Assembly: GCF_041287255.1 (NCBI RefSeq)
Contig: NZ_JBGGTX010000001.1
Span: 868,001 to 932,000 of the forward strand
From: Tamlana flava
GTDB lineage: Bacteria > Bacteroidota > Bacteroidia > Flavobacteriales > Flavobacteriaceae
Reading direction: 5' to 3'
DNA: 64,000 nucleotides
Shown: positions 8,677-18,385 of the stretch, piece after piece
Layout: each line of letters begins with the position of its first letter
How positions within the stretch are numbered: the stretch's first letter is position 1
The notes under the pieces: generated by a model
Database searches by the model: none
What the model was told of the DNA's origin: nothing
The model's input: the letters and a program-made list of their open reading frames with translations, nothing else
Translations under genes and position numbers: made by a program

Positions 8677-9429
8677 TTAATTGTTTTTTAGATTATCAAA
8701 ATAAGGTTTGTAAAGCTTTAAGTCGCTTTTTATCATAGCTGAAACACCGTTGCCAGTAATTGTAGCTCCCGCAATAGCATCTACCTCATTATCTGTTTTG
8801 TCTTTATTTGTCGGATCTGAATTTCCTTTGGCAACATCAACGCCTTTAAAGTTTCCGTTGGCATCCAACACATGCTCGCCAATAAAATCATCCATAAAAA
8901 AACGTTCTTTAATATTTGCTCCTAAACCAGGTGTTTCTCCTTTGTGGTCAAAATATGCGCCTTGAATTACCATGTCTTTGTCCAAAGAAACATATCCCCA
9001 AATGGCATCCCACAGTCCTTTTCCATAAATAGGAATGACATAAAATGTTTTTCCGTCTTTCTCTCCAACGAAAAGAGGTAGGTTGCGTTTTGATGCATCA
9101 CCTGCGGCGGCAGCCTTATCCTTTTTCAAGTCGATTAAGTAAGCCTGGTCATCTTTTGAAACCTCGCCGTTCTTGATAACAACCTGATCTGTTATGTATT
9201 TAGAAAACAGCTCGGAAGCTTCAGTAGTAGCAACGAATTCGGCACTACCACCTTCATTATTATTTACTCCCATGGCATAAAGAATATTTTGCTGTTTTTC
9301 TATACGCATGTTTTCTGAAATTTTCGGTTTTAATGCAGAAGCTGTAAACGCCAGTAATGCTCCCACAACAACTACCATCGCAATGGCGAATAAAATGGTA
9401 TATGAATTTTTTTCTGTATTAACTGCCAT
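8677..9429 (-). CDS. nqrC: Na+-translocating NADH:quinone reductase subunit C
   Basis: A 250-aa protein with one N-terminal membrane helix (about 10-31) and a periplasmic FMN-binding domain. The flavinylation motif is Ala220-Gly-Ala-Thr-Ile-Thr225; the last threonine is the expected site of the phosphoester-linked FMN added by ApbE. Spacing to nqrB is two bases and to nqrD five bases, so it lies inside one transcript. Confidence 0.97.
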   Translation of the reverse strand: MAVNTEKNSYTILFAIAMVVVVGALLAFTASALKPKISENMRIEKQQNILYAMGVNNNEGGSAEFVATTEASELFSKYITDQVVIKNGEVSKDDQAYLIDLKKDKAAAAGDASKRNLPLFVGEKDGKTFYVIPIYGKGLWDAIWGYVSLDKDMVIQGAYFDHKGETPGLGANIKERFFMDDFIGEHVLDANGNFKGVDVAKGNSDPTNKDKTDNEVDAIAGATITGNGVSAMIKSDLKLYKPYFDNLKNN

Positions 9430-9431
9430 AA

Positions 9432-10658
9432 TTAAGCCACTTTAACTTTTAAACGTTTCATTCTTTTCTTCACATTAGCTTGAACAACATAATGGTCAAT
9501 GGTTGGTGCAAATACGTTCATAAGAAGAATAGCCAACATCACCCCTTCTGGATATGCTGGGTTGAACACACGTATCATAATGGATATAAATCCAACCAAG
9601 AAACCATATATCCATTTGCCTTTGTTTGTTTGAGAAGCCGTTACTGGATCTGTTGCCATAAACACAGTACCAAAGGCAAAACCGCCTATGATTAAGTGTT
9701 CCCAAAATGGTGCACTCATTAATCCGAAGAACTTGCTACTTTCACTAACTATTCCGGCATCAACAACCTGATTGAAAATCAACCCCATAACAATAGCTCC
9801 TACAACTGATGACAGCATGATTCTCCAACTTCCTATTTTAGTGAAGATTAAAAACAATCCACCCAAAAGAATGAGCAATGCCGATGTTTCACCCACAGAA
9901 CCTGGAATAAAGCCTAAAAACATATCCGCTGTTGAATAAGCAATATCTTTACTCTGTGCCAAACTACCTAAGATAGTTTCTCCAGAAATAGCATCTAAAT
10001 TTTGGCCAGCAGCAATAGCTTCATCTCTGGCAACCGCGCCGTGAACCCACACTTTATCTCCAGACATCCAAGTTGGATAAGCGAAGAACAAAAAGGCCCT
10101 GATAGTCAAAGCTGGATTTAAAATATTCATTCCAGTACCGCCAAAAACCTCTTTTCCAATCACCACGCCAAAAGCAACAGCTACTGCCAACATCCATAAT
10201 GGAATATCGACCGGAACAATTAAAGGCACCAACATTCCTGTTACCAAATAACCTTCTTCTACTTCATGCTTTTTTATGATGGCGAACAAAAACTCAATTC
10301 CAAGACCAACACCGTAAGAGACAATTACTAATGGTAAAATTTTCCAAAAACCTACAATAAAATTATCCAAGGTCCAAAATTCACTACTGAAGAAACCACC
10401 CGATACCGCTTGTATTTCTCCCAAAGCCAAATAATGTTGGTACCCTGCATTGAACATACCAAAAATCAAACAAGGAACCATGGCCATGATTACCGTGTTC
10501 ATTGTGCGCTTTAAATCGTCCACCGCCTTAATATGAGTACCTCCGTGTGTAGTCTCATCTGGAAGAAATAAAAATGTATGCAATGCATTGAAAGCGGGAG
10601 CAAATTTTTTGTTCCGGTACCTTCTTTTTAAAATATGTAATCTCTTTTTCAATTCCAT
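9432..10658 (-). CDS. nqrB: Na+-translocating NADH:quinone reductase subunit B
   Basis: A 408-aa polytopic subunit that forms the main Na+ and ubiquinone/menaquinone-side channel of the pump and carries covalent FMN and riboflavin. The sequence holds the typical Gly-Met-Asn-Ile-Leu-Asn-Pro-Ala-Leu segment near 176-184 and a flavinylation motif Ser225-Gly-Glu-Thr228 (the family form is Ser-Gly-Ala-Thr), so Thr228 is the probable FMN site. Its start codon overlaps the nqrA stop by one base (TAATG). Confidence 0.97.
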   Translation of the reverse strand: MELKKRLHILKRRYRNKKFAPAFNALHTFLFLPDETTHGGTHIKAVDDLKRTMNTVIMAMVPCLIFGMFNAGYQHYLALGEIQAVSGGFFSSEFWTLDNFIVGFWKILPLVIVSYGVGLGIEFLFAIIKKHEVEEGYLVTGMLVPLIVPVDIPLWMLAVAVAFGVVIGKEVFGGTGMNILNPALTIRAFLFFAYPTWMSGDKVWVHGAVARDEAIAAGQNLDAISGETILGSLAQSKDIAYSTADMFLGFIPGSVGETSALLILLGGLFLIFTKIGSWRIMLSSVVGAIVMGLIFNQVVDAGIVSESSKFFGLMSAPFWEHLIIGGFAFGTVFMATDPVTASQTNKGKWIYGFLVGFISIMIRVFNPAYPEGVMLAILLMNVFAPTIDHYVVQANVKKRMKRLKVKVA

Positions 10659-12013
10659 TATCCTATTTCTTTAAGCATTAAGTCTAATCCTTCTCTTATT
10701 ATTTTTTGATGTGGTTGTTTAGACACACATATAAATTCTGTTAATGCAAAATCTTCTGGAGCCACCTCGTACATACCTAAAGCTTCCATTTCATCTAAAT
10801 CTTGATACATGCAAGCTTTTAATATTTGCATCGGGTAGATATCCAATGGAAACACCTCTTCATAGTTTCCGGTTACCACAAATGCTCTGTGCTCGCCATT
10901 TGTGTTAGTATCCAAGTTGTATTTTTTCCTAGGGTTTAACCAAGAAAAAGTCAATGCTCTAGACGTTGATATCTTATTGAATACCGGTTTTGTCCAACCA
11001 AACAATTCATAATCATCGCCTTCTGGAATTATAGTAATTACATCACTGTAATAGTCTAAACTACCATCTGGTCTTACTTCTTTTCCAGACAAAACATTTC
11101 CAGATATAATTCGGATATCTCTAAATTTCTCAATACCCTTATCATAAACTATAGTGGATACTTCACTTCCAATAAGTGTTTTGAAGTATCTTGGTTTTTT
11201 GACTGAAGACCCAACCAAAGCAACAATACGCTCTGCGTTGAATTTTCCTGTTAAAAACAACTCGCCGATAATTACTAAATCCTGAGGGTTAACCGTCCAA
11301 ACTACTTCACCCTTATTAACAGGGTCTATTTTATTGATTAGCGTGCCAACATTACCTGATGGATGTGGCCCAGAAACCTTGTGTAAGGTTATGCCAGATA
11401 GACCTGCAAGAGGTGAATTGGATTTTGCACCAACTGAAACATGAACCTTACCTTCTGTTAATTTCCCTAATGCATTAATCGCAGCCTGTAATTCCGCTTC
11501 TTTTCCCTGTAAGGTAAAATCTAAATCGGCCGCCAATGGTGCACTGGCATAACCAGAAATAAAAATAGCCTTTGGCGATTTATCCGGATTGGCAATTACA
11601 TCATAAGGACGTTGTTTAATGAACGGCCAACAACCCGCACCTAACAAATGTGCTTTAATTGCTTCTGGCTTTGCACCATCAGCATCAAACTTACCATAAT
11701 CTACATAAGTTTGTGGTTTGCTAGCCTCAATTTTAATAGCATCTATGCGTCGTTTCGGCCCTCTTTGAATCTCAACGATTTTTCCTGAAACAGGAGATGC
11801 AAATTTCACAGCTTCCTTGTTTTTGTCATAAAACAAAATACCACCAGCTTTAACGGTGGTTCCTTCTTTTGCAACAAGTTTTGGTGTAACGCTATGAAAA
11901 TCTTCTGGTCTTATGGTGCAGTAGTTACTGATAATCGCCTGTTCTAAGGTTTTTTCAGCTTCACCAATAAGTTTTATGTCCAGACCTTTTTTAATACGAA
12001 TGTCGTTTGACAT
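10658..12013 (-). CDS. nqrA: Na+-translocating NADH:quinone reductase subunit A
   Basis: A 451-aa soluble subunit, first gene of the operon. It starts with the family pattern Ile-Lys-Lys-Gly-Leu-Asp-Ile-Lys-Leu-x-Gly and contains a biotinyl-lipoyl-like N-terminal region (about 30-95) with the Ser-Pro-Val-Ser-Gly-Lys-Ile motif. NqrA is the cytoplasmic subunit associated with quinone binding. Length and start match Bacteroidota NqrA. A TAnnTTTG box lies 36 bases upstream of the start. Confidence 0.97.
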   Translation of the reverse strand: MSNDIRIKKGLDIKLIGEAEKTLEQAIISNYCTIRPEDFHSVTPKLVAKEGTTVKAGGILFYDKNKEAVKFASPVSGKIVEIQRGPKRRIDAIKIEASKPQTYVDYGKFDADGAKPEAIKAHLLGAGCWPFIKQRPYDVIANPDKSPKAIFISGYASAPLAADLDFTLQGKEAELQAAINALGKLTEGKVHVSVGAKSNSPLAGLSGITLHKVSGPHPSGNVGTLINKIDPVNKGEVVWTVNPQDLVIIGELFLTGKFNAERIVALVGSSVKKPRYFKTLIGSEVSTIVYDKGIEKFRDIRIISGNVLSGKEVRPDGSLDYYSDVITIIPEGDDYELFGWTKPVFNKISTSRALTFSWLNPRKKYNLDTNTNGEHRAFVVTGNYEEVFPLDIYPMQILKACMYQDLDEMEALGMYEVAPEDFALTEFICVSKQPHQKIIREGLDLMLKEIG

Positions 12014-12048
12014 ATTTTTTATTGTAATTAGTTTACTAAAAATCGGGG

Positions 12049-12056
12049 CAAAAATA
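12049..12056 (-). promoter_or_regulatory. Candidate -7 box of the nqr operon
   Basis: The minus strand reads TATTTTTG (TAnnTTTG) 36 bases before the nqrA ATG. A TTG lies further upstream but about 25 bases away, longer than the usual spacing, so only the -7 element is claimed. Confidence 0.45.
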
Positions 12057-12169
12057 CGAATTAATAGCTATAATCTTCATTCAAATATTTGTTAGTTATT
12101 TTATTTATAACGGTTCTAAATAAAAGATTAAGTTAGGGCATAGAAATTGCATATATTTACCAAATAATT

Positions 12170-13429
12170 ATGAAAAAAATGACATTGAAGTCTGTGTTGC
12201 TCTATTGCTTTTGCCTGATTCCGACCTTGATTTTTTCGCAGGTTGAAGAGGTTAATCCGCCCGATTACATTAAAACCATAAACTTTAGAGGCAATACCCC
12301 AGAAACACAATTACCTATTCTGAGACTTGGCGAATATTTGGTATTGGAATTTGATGCCCTGAACGGCAATGAAGACGATTATTACTATAAAATTGAACAT
12401 TTTGATTTTGATTGGACACCGTCTGTTCTCGTTCGTTCAGAATTCATGGAGGGTTTTGATAACCAACGTATTCGCGATTATGAAAACTCATATAACACCT
12501 ATCAAATATATTCGCATTACAGATTGACTATTCCTAATGGGCAGACTCGAGGCTTAAAAGTATCCGGCAATTATCTCATTTCAATTTACGACAATAGTGG
12601 CGACCTAGTTTTCTCAAGAAAATTCATGATTTACGAAGATAAGGCCAGTGTGGGTGTCCATATTAAGCGTTCACGGGATGTTCAATTTATTGAAGAAAAA
12701 CAGCGTGTAGACATAGTTATTACGCCGAACAACATGCAGTTCAATAACCCGAAACAAACGGTAAAGGCAGTCATCATTCAAAACAACAATTTACACACTT
12801 TAATCTCAAACTTAAAACCTCAATACACCATCGGCAATCAACTCATCTATAAATATGATACCGAAACCAGTTTTTGGGGTGGAAATGAATATTTTTTCTT
12901 CGAAAATAAGGATGTGCGTGCTGCAAACACTGGCATTCAATTTATCGATTTAAAGGAACTTTACCACAACTATCTTTATGCGAATATTTCGCGTGCTAAT
13001 AGGCCCTATACCTACAACCCCGATATTAACGGCAACTATGTTATTTTAAATATTGATGCCGATGACCCGAGCATTGAAGCTGATTACGTTTGGATGCATT
13101 TTTCGTTGGTCGCTAACGACAGTTTTAAAAATAAGGCCGTCCATGTTTATGGAAATTTTAATAATTACGCCATTGATGAAAGCACCCGAATGGAATACAA
13201 CGAAAGTCAAAATAGATTTGAAAAAGCTATTTTATTGAAACAAGGGTTTTATAATTACAAATATGTTGTTGTTAATGGTGATGGCAGTATTGATGAAGGC
13301 TTAATTGACGGAAATTATTATCAAACCGAAAACAACTACAAAGTACTAGTTTACTATAGGGATTTAGGCGCACGTTACGACCAGATTATCGGGCTTGGTG
13401 AAGGGAACTCGGTTAATATCTCGAATTAA
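12170..13429 (+). CDS. Type IX secretion system Plug protein (DUF5103)
   Basis: A 419-aa protein with a Sec signal peptide (about residues 1-23, ending Phe-Ser-Gln). The remainder is beta-rich and matches the layout of DUF5103: an N-terminal beta-sandwich with the pattern Asp-Tyr-Ile-Lys-Thr-Ile near residue 32 and an Asp-Phe-Asp-Trp-Thr-Pro motif near 81-86, and a C-terminal domain with Val-Tyr-Gly-Asn-Phe-Asn-Asn and Gly-Phe-Tyr-Asn-Tyr-Lys-Tyr. In Flavobacterium johnsoniae the member of this family closes the periplasmic end of the SprA translocon. It is followed by apaG, and PorT is encoded 17 kb away. Family recognition is firm; the molecular role is taken from the studied homologue. Confidence 0.82.
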   Translation: MKKMTLKSVLLYCFCLIPTLIFSQVEEVNPPDYIKTINFRGNTPETQLPILRLGEYLVLEFDALNGNEDDYYYKIEHFDFDWTPSVLVRSEFMEGFDNQRIRDYENSYNTYQIYSHYRLTIPNGQTRGLKVSGNYLISIYDNSGDLVFSRKFMIYEDKASVGVHIKRSRDVQFIEEKQRVDIVITPNNMQFNNPKQTVKAVIIQNNNLHTLISNLKPQYTIGNQLIYKYDTETSFWGGNEYFFFENKDVRAANTGIQFIDLKELYHNYLYANISRANRPYTYNPDINGNYVILNIDADDPSIEADYVWMHFSLVANDSFKNKAVHVYGNFNNYAIDESTRMEYNESQNRFEKAILLKQGFYNYKYVVVNGDGSIDEGLIDGNYYQTENNYKVLVYYRDLGARYDQIIGLGEGNSVNISN

Positions 13430-13535
13430 AACGCATTTCAACTAATTTTTCAACCAAACACGTTAAAATTTAAGCCTCAAAACTTAATTTTGATTATTTT
13501 AGCAGCGCAAAACACTTTGTATATCAACAGTTAGC

Positions 13536-13922
13536 ATGGTTCAACAAGTAACAAAAGGCATAAAAATTTCGGTTGAAACTACTTTTGAAGGTTCATTTTA
13601 TAAAAACTATAAAATACAGTACGCCTTTGGATACACCATTACCATTGAAAACCAAAGCAAAGACTCCGTTCAACTCAACGCCCGCCATTGGGAAATACTT
13701 GATGCCCTGAATAATGTTGAAACCGTCTCTGGTGAAGGTGTTATTGGAAAAAAACCTGTTTTAAAACCTGGCGAATCGCATACCTATACTTCAGGATGTT
13801 TACTAACATCTCCTTTTGGTGCCATGCAAGGACATTACAGTATGGTAAACTTTACCACCACCAAAAAGTTTTTGGTTACCATACCTACTTTTAAGCTCAG
13901 TGCTCCTTTTGCTATAAATTAA
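13536..13922 (+). CDS. apaG: ApaG family protein
   Basis: A 128-aa protein of the ApaG/DUF525 family, with the fibronectin-type beta-sandwich signature: Tyr-x-Ile-Thr-Ile-Glu-Asn near residue 32, Leu-Asn-Ala-Arg-His-Trp, Gly-Glu-Gly-Val-Ile-Gly-Lys-Lys-Pro and a late Tyr-Thr-Ser-Gly-Cys segment. ApaG was linked to Co2+/Mg2+ resistance in enterobacteria, but its biochemical action is unclear. It is 106 bases after the Plug gene on the same strand and converges with the DUF6695 gene. Confidence 0.93.
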   Translation: MVQQVTKGIKISVETTFEGSFYKNYKIQYAFGYTITIENQSKDSVQLNARHWEILDALNNVETVSGEGVIGKKPVLKPGESHTYTSGCLLTSPFGAMQGHYSMVNFTTTKKFLVTIPTFKLSAPFAIN

Positions 13923-13966
13923 CAGACGTCATTACAAGGGGTAAGTAATTTGAGTTCTGTTTTTAG

Positions 13967-14959
13967 TTAAACTACCCGCTCAAACCTAAAAACCTTCCCA
14001 TTTTGCTTCACATGAAAAAATTTACAGTTCGAATAATGGATGAATTCAAACTCTAAATGATAATCAAAAGAGGCATCATCAACCACAAATCTATCGTGCA
14101 CATCTAAATTGCCATACGGCGAAATACGCTTAAAATGGTACTCCACATCATTGCCAATTTTATGAAGCTCGAACCATGCACCCGCAGCAATACCAGGCAA
14201 CCATTGTGCTTTTTCATGTAAGCCATCAATTGGCTTAGGCTTCAGGGTGCCAACAAAATTGACTTTATGGTCTTTTAACTTATCTAAAAAACAACGGATA
14301 TTTTCACTTTGTTGCGACCCTTCAAATTCCGTAATCTGACCACTTTCTGAAACCTCGTAAACATAATCCTCTGTATCTGCCAAAAGCACATTGCCAATAG
14401 TACTTGGCGTAAACCATTTCGATTTTACAAGTCTCTTCTTCATTTTTGAGTCAGTTACCGAAGCAATTAAACTATCGGTTACAAAACGAGCACAATTACA
14501 AGCATCTTTTATAAAGGCAGCGTACCTGATAAAATGTTTTTCCTGCATTTTAGTGATGTGAGCTCTAGCCTTTTTATAATCAATGGCCTGACACACCGAT
14601 GCGATGAGTTTGCCATCGCCATGCGTTAATTTAGGATGGGTGCCCAAAAATTCCAGAATCTCATCAAGATTGGTAATTTTATCGTTTTCAATCTTGGCCT
14701 TTAAATGAAAATCCAATTCATTATCGGTATCCTTCCCACGCACGCGCCCCGTTGGTTCTGGTGTAATATAGCGTCCAAAATCGTGGTACTCTAAAATACC
14801 CGTTTCTTTATTTATAAGGACCAAGGCCGCATGGCCAGCCCGTAGGTAATTCTTTTTTCCAACACCAACAAAGCGCAAAAATGGTGAAAACCATTCCTTT
14901 GAAACCATAACAATGGTTTCTGGATAGGCCAGAGTTAAAATAATGCCTGTACTATTCAT
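13967..14959 (-). CDS. DUF6695-like protein
   Basis: A 330-aa protein starting Met-Asn-Ser-Thr-Gly-Ile-Ile-Leu at 14959; the frame is open upstream but that part overlaps the NRDE gene, and only this start fits a protein N-terminus. Motifs seen: Gly-Lys-Lys-Asn-Tyr-Leu-Arg-Ala-Gly-His-Ala-Ala near residue 40, an Asp-Phe-Gly-Arg-Tyr-Ile segment and Ala-Cys-Asn-Cys-Ala-Arg-Phe-Val near 162-169, reminiscent of His/Cys residues of a papain-like (NlpC-type) fold. I recall this family as DUF6695. It overlaps the upstream NRDE gene by eight bases, so the two are co-translated. Function unknown. Confidence 0.7.
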   Translation of the reverse strand: MNSTGIILTLAYPETIVMVSKEWFSPFLRFVGVGKKNYLRAGHAALVLINKETGILEYHDFGRYITPEPTGRVRGKDTDNELDFHLKAKIENDKITNLDEILEFLGTHPKLTHGDGKLIASVCQAIDYKKARAHITKMQEKHFIRYAAFIKDACNCARFVTDSLIASVTDSKMKKRLVKSKWFTPSTIGNVLLADTEDYVYEVSESGQITEFEGSQQSENIRCFLDKLKDHKVNFVGTLKPKPIDGLHEKAQWLPGIAAGAWFELHKIGNDVEYHFKRISPYGNLDVHDRFVVDDASFDYHLEFEFIHYSNCKFFHVKQNGKVFRFERVV

Positions 14960-15677
14960 TGACCGTTTGCGGAAGATTAAACACCGTTGAAGAGCTTGAA
15001 TTATTCTGAAGACTTTTATAGCGCATTTCAACCGCATCACCCATTTTCTCAACTTGAGTTATACTTGTGGTTTTTACAAAGCCGCGGTCCATGATTACAC
15101 CATAATCCTTTTTATCTCCTCCTGTCATATTATGGAAATTCATCAATGACTTTGCACTTAATTCATTAGTTTTTTTAAAACTTTCAAACCACTGCAAACG
15201 CTCCTGTTTCATAGCTTCAGTATACAAAGTTGACGATGACCATATTTTTGGTTCAATAGGCAACTCAACAAAATGTTTCTTTGTGCCATCCCAAACCAGT
15301 TCGTAAAATTTTAGCCCATTAGACCAATCGGCAATTACAATAGTAAAAGGCTCAATATCAACGAGCTCGTAAAGCTCAATGGTTTTAACGATGTGTTCTG
15401 CCACCATAAAATCTTTGGCAATAACACCTCTACTTTTTCGGTATGTTTCCTTCCGTTCGTGAAGTTCAAAACCCCCATTTAAAACACAGACCAGCCTGTT
15501 CTTCTCACTTACGCCAATCCACGTTCCGCCAGCAAGTTCATCTTTTGGAAACAATAATTTTGTTCCATGAATAGTATGAAAATCTGGATTAAGCGATTTT
15601 CTACTCGGGGCTTCATCTCTATTGGAAGTCAGCACAAAATCGTTGCCATTAGTGGGAATAATCGTTACGGTACACAT
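14952..15677 (-). CDS. NRDE/TANGO2 family protein
   Basis: A 241-aa protein; the start at 15677 was chosen because family members begin Met-Cys-Thr-Val (Cys2) and the ten upstream codons of the frame do not match. The name-giving Asn-Arg-Asp-Glu lies at residues 19-22, followed by Gly-Gly-Thr-Trp-Ile-Gly near 54-59 and Asn-Gly-Gly-Phe near 70, an arrangement like Ntn hydrolases. The human relative TANGO2 has been linked to heme/lipid handling, but no activity is established for bacterial members. Downstream overlap with the DUF6695 gene suggests a functional pair. Confidence 0.85.
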   Translation of the reverse strand: MCTVTIIPTNGNDFVLTSNRDEAPSRKSLNPDFHTIHGTKLLFPKDELAGGTWIGVSEKNRLVCVLNGGFELHERKETYRKSRGVIAKDFMVAEHIVKTIELYELVDIEPFTIVIADWSNGLKFYELVWDGTKKHFVELPIEPKIWSSSTLYTEAMKQERLQWFESFKKTNELSAKSLMNFHNMTGGDKKDYGVIMDRGFVKTTSITQVEKMGDAVEMRYKSLQNNSSSSTVFNLPQTVNE

Positions 15678-15778
15678 AAAACCTGTAGTCTTAAAACAGT
15701 AAGGCAACTTACAAAAAATAAATAAATTTTAACGCGCATTTAAGAATCCTTCACCTGTATTTATCCTTATAAAATTCT

Positions 15779-15786
15779 TAAATTTG
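15779..15786 (+). promoter_or_regulatory. Candidate -7 box of pruA
   Basis: TAAATTTG (TAnnTTTG) 42 bases before the pruA ATG; no clear -33 TTG. Confidence 0.4.
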
Positions 15787-15828
15787 TGGCATATTTACTG
15801 AAAATTCAATAACAAAAATTCAAAAATC

Positions 15829-17457
15829 ATGGGAAAAGGCTTTTTTAACGTACCAATTGCCGTAAATGAACCTGTAAAATCTTATGCCCTAGGCACTCCT
15901 GAACGAACTGCTGTTTTAGAGGCATATAAAGCCATGTACAATAGTAAGGTTGACGTGCCATTGTACATTAACGGGGAAGACGTTATAACCGGTAATACAA
16001 GAACCATGTCGCCTCCCCATGACCATAAACATATTGTCGGCACCTATCATTTGGCTGAAAAAAAACATGTTGATAACGCGATTTCAACAGCTTTGGAAGC
16101 CAGAAAAACATGGAGCGAAATGCCTTGGGAGCAACGTGCAGCCATCTTTTTAAAAGCTGCTGAACTGGTTGCCGGGCCCTATAGAGCCAAAATAAACGCG
16201 GCCACGATGATGGCACAATCCAAAACCATACATCAAGCGGAAATTGATGCGGCCTGCGAGTTTGTAGACTTCCTGCGTTTTAATGTGCAGTACATGACCG
16301 ATATTTACATGGAGCAGCCTGAAAGCACCAACGATGCCTGGAACCGTGTGGAATATCGTCCGCTTGAAGGCTTTACCTATGCTGTAACCCCGTTTAACTT
16401 TACCGCGATTGCTGGAAATTTACCATCCTGTATGGCACTTATGGGCAATGTGGTGGTTTGGAAACCGAGCGATAGCCAAGTTTACTCTGCTAAGGTTATT
16501 ATGGATGTTTTTAAGGAAGCTGGTGTACCACCAGGCGTTATAAACGTAGTATTTGGTGACCCTGTGATGATTACCAACACCGTTTTGGCGAGTCCCGATT
16601 TTTCTGGGTTGCACTTTACGGGTTCAACATTCATTTTTAAAGAACTTTGGAAACAAATAGGCACCAACATCCATAATTATAAAACCTACCCCAGAATTGT
16701 TGGCGAAACTGGAGGAAAAGACTTTATCGTGGCACACAAATCGGCTGTACCAAAGCAAGTGTCCACAGCTATTTCACGTGGCGCATTTGAGTTCCAAGGG
16801 CAAAAATGTAGTGCTGCATCACGGGCTTACATCCCTAAAAGCATTTGGGGCGAAGTGAAAAAATATATTTTGGAAGATGTAAAATCCTTTAAAATGGGTT
16901 CACCTGAAGATATGGGCAATTTTATAACCGCTGTAATTCATGAAGGCTCGTTTGATAAATTGGCAAAATATATTGATGCCGCTAAAAACGATGCTGAAGT
17001 TGAAATTATTGCCGGAGGCAATTACGATAAAAGCAAAGGTTATTTTATAGAACCAACGGTTATCGTTACCCAAGACCCAAATTACACCACCATGTGTACG
17101 GAACTTTTTGGCCCTGTTATTACAATTTATGTTTATGAGAACGACGCTTACGCTGAAACCTTAAAATTGGTTGACGAAACCAGTGAGTATGCTTTAACAG
17201 GCGCCATATTGGCTACCGACAGATACGCCATTACCCAAGCTACTGAAGCTTTACAGAACAGTGCCGGTAATTTTTACATTAACGACAAATGTACCGGCGC
17301 CGTAGTTGGCCAACAACCTTTTGGTGGTGCAAGAGCATCGGGAACTAATGATAAAGCCGGTAGCGCCCAAAACTTATTGCGTTGGGTATCACCAAGGTTA
17401 ATCAAAGAAACTTTTGTAACCCCAACGGATTATCGTTATCCGTTTTTGGGTGAGTAA
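15829..17457 (+). CDS. pruA: L-glutamate gamma-semialdehyde (P5C) dehydrogenase
   Basis: A 542-aa aldehyde dehydrogenase of the stand-alone P5CDH type. It oxidises glutamate semialdehyde to glutamate with NAD+, the second step of proline breakdown. The catalytic cysteine is Cys327 (Gly-Gln-Lys-Cys-Ser-Ala) and the general base Glu293 (Gly-Glu-Thr-Gly-Gly-Lys); Pro-Phe-Asn-Phe at 188-191 is the cofactor-site motif. The stand-alone form means proline dehydrogenase (PutA/PrdH) must be encoded elsewhere. A strong terminator follows. A degenerate copy of the gene's last 22 bases and terminator reappears 1 kb downstream. Confidence 0.96.
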   Translation: MGKGFFNVPIAVNEPVKSYALGTPERTAVLEAYKAMYNSKVDVPLYINGEDVITGNTRTMSPPHDHKHIVGTYHLAEKKHVDNAISTALEARKTWSEMPWEQRAAIFLKAAELVAGPYRAKINAATMMAQSKTIHQAEIDAACEFVDFLRFNVQYMTDIYMEQPESTNDAWNRVEYRPLEGFTYAVTPFNFTAIAGNLPSCMALMGNVVVWKPSDSQVYSAKVIMDVFKEAGVPPGVINVVFGDPVMITNTVLASPDFSGLHFTGSTFIFKELWKQIGTNIHNYKTYPRIVGETGGKDFIVAHKSAVPKQVSTAISRGAFEFQGQKCSAASRAYIPKSIWGEVKKYILEDVKSFKMGSPEDMGNFITAVIHEGSFDKLAKYIDAAKNDAEVEIIAGGNYDKSKGYFIEPTVIVTQDPNYTTMCTELFGPVITIYVYENDAYAETLKLVDETSEYALTGAILATDRYAITQATEALQNSAGNFYINDKCTGAVVGQQPFGGARASGTNDKAGSAQNLLRWVSPRLIKETFVTPTDYRYPFLGE

Positions 17458-17568
17458 AATTCCTTTGAAAAGAAATCTTTATAGATAAAAAAAGAGGCTA
17501 CAAATTTTGTAGCCTCTTTTTTTTTAAAACTCTTTTTGACTTTGCAAAAATTTTCAACTACCTTAGTT
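17436..17568 (+). repeat. pruA tail repeat, copy 1 (native)
   Basis: The last 22 bases of pruA, the terminator and about 45 bases after it. The block recurs in diverged form at 18492-18629, on the far side of the DUF6090 gene. Confidence 0.75.
17487..17525 (+). terminator. pruA terminator
   Basis: Stem AAAAGAGGCTACAAA / TTTGTAGCCTCTTTT with a run of T after it; it starts 30 bases after the pruA stop. Confidence 0.85.
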
Positions 17569-17668
17569 AAAAGGCACCAAACTCATTCAGTAACGTAATT
17601 ATATGAATCGTTGAACATGTACCATTAAATTGGTGGGCATTAAAAAGAAAAAACAAAACGATGAAAAA

Positions 17669-18385
17669 ATGCTGAAGTTCTTTAGAAGAATAAGACAGAA
17701 TTTAATTGATGAAGGGAAACTTAAAAGGTACTTAATTTATGCCTTTGGAGAAATAATACTTGTGATGATAGGAATTCTTTTGGCGTTGCAGGTTAATAAC
17801 TGGAATGAAGAAAGGAAAGACAACCTTAAAGAGATAGAATCACTTAAAGGACTGGAAAATGATTTAGACAAAAACATTGAATCTTTACAACATGCTATTA
17901 ATGTTCATAAATCAAGAATTGAGGATATCGATTCTATAATATATCATTTACAAAGCCCCACTCCAAATCCTAATGATTCCTTGTTAATATATTTCCAACA
18001 AGCAACATTTTATGAACTAATTAAAATCTCTTCATCTACCTATGAGTCCTTAAAAAGTAATGGTTTTGAAGTTTTAAGAGATGAAGATATTAAAACCAAA
18101 ATTATTGAGTTATTTGAAATGGATTATGAAGGGGGATTAAACACAACCAATCTCGTTACACCGGTTTATGGAGCGATTGGAGCACAATTGAGAATGGAAA
18201 AAAATCATATTATTACCAAAATGCTTACAGGAAATGAATTCAAGGAAGATGATACCTATTTTCAATTATTGAATTTTATAAGTTTAAAAAAAGAATGGAA
18301 AAAAAATATAGTAAGTGGATGGGAAAATCAGCTAGAAAAAACATTAAAATTAAAAATAGACATAGCCGACTACCTGGATAAATAA
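17669..18385 (+). CDS. DUF6090-type membrane-anchored protein, copy 5
   Basis: A 238-aa protein. The ATG at 17669 (Met-Leu-Lys-Phe-Phe-Arg-Arg-Ile) aligns with the other copies; a GTG/TTG further upstream would add 13 Lys-rich residues with no counterpart. The anchor differs somewhat (Tyr-Ala-Phe-Gly-Glu-Ile-Ile-Leu-Val-Met-Ile-Gly), then Gln-Val-Asn-Asn-Trp-Asn-Glu and a Lys/Glu-rich coiled-coil-like part. The gene lies alone between pruA and a second, diverged copy of the pruA tail, so it looks inserted. Function unknown. Confidence 0.83.
   Translation: MLKFFRRIRQNLIDEGKLKRYLIYAFGEIILVMIGILLALQVNNWNEERKDNLKEIESLKGLENDLDKNIESLQHAINVHKSRIEDIDSIIYHLQSPTPNPNDSLLIYFQQATFYELIKISSSTYESLKSNGFEVLRDEDIKTKIIELFEMDYEGGLNTTNLVTPVYGAIGAQLRMEKNHIITKMLTGNEFKEDDTYFQLLNFISLKKEWKKNIVSGWENQLEKTLKLKIDIADYLDK

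Noticed and set aside
13967..15052. Longer start for the DUF6695-like gene
   Set aside because: The added 31 codons lie inside the NRDE gene and do not look like a protein N-terminus; the start at 14959 fits better.
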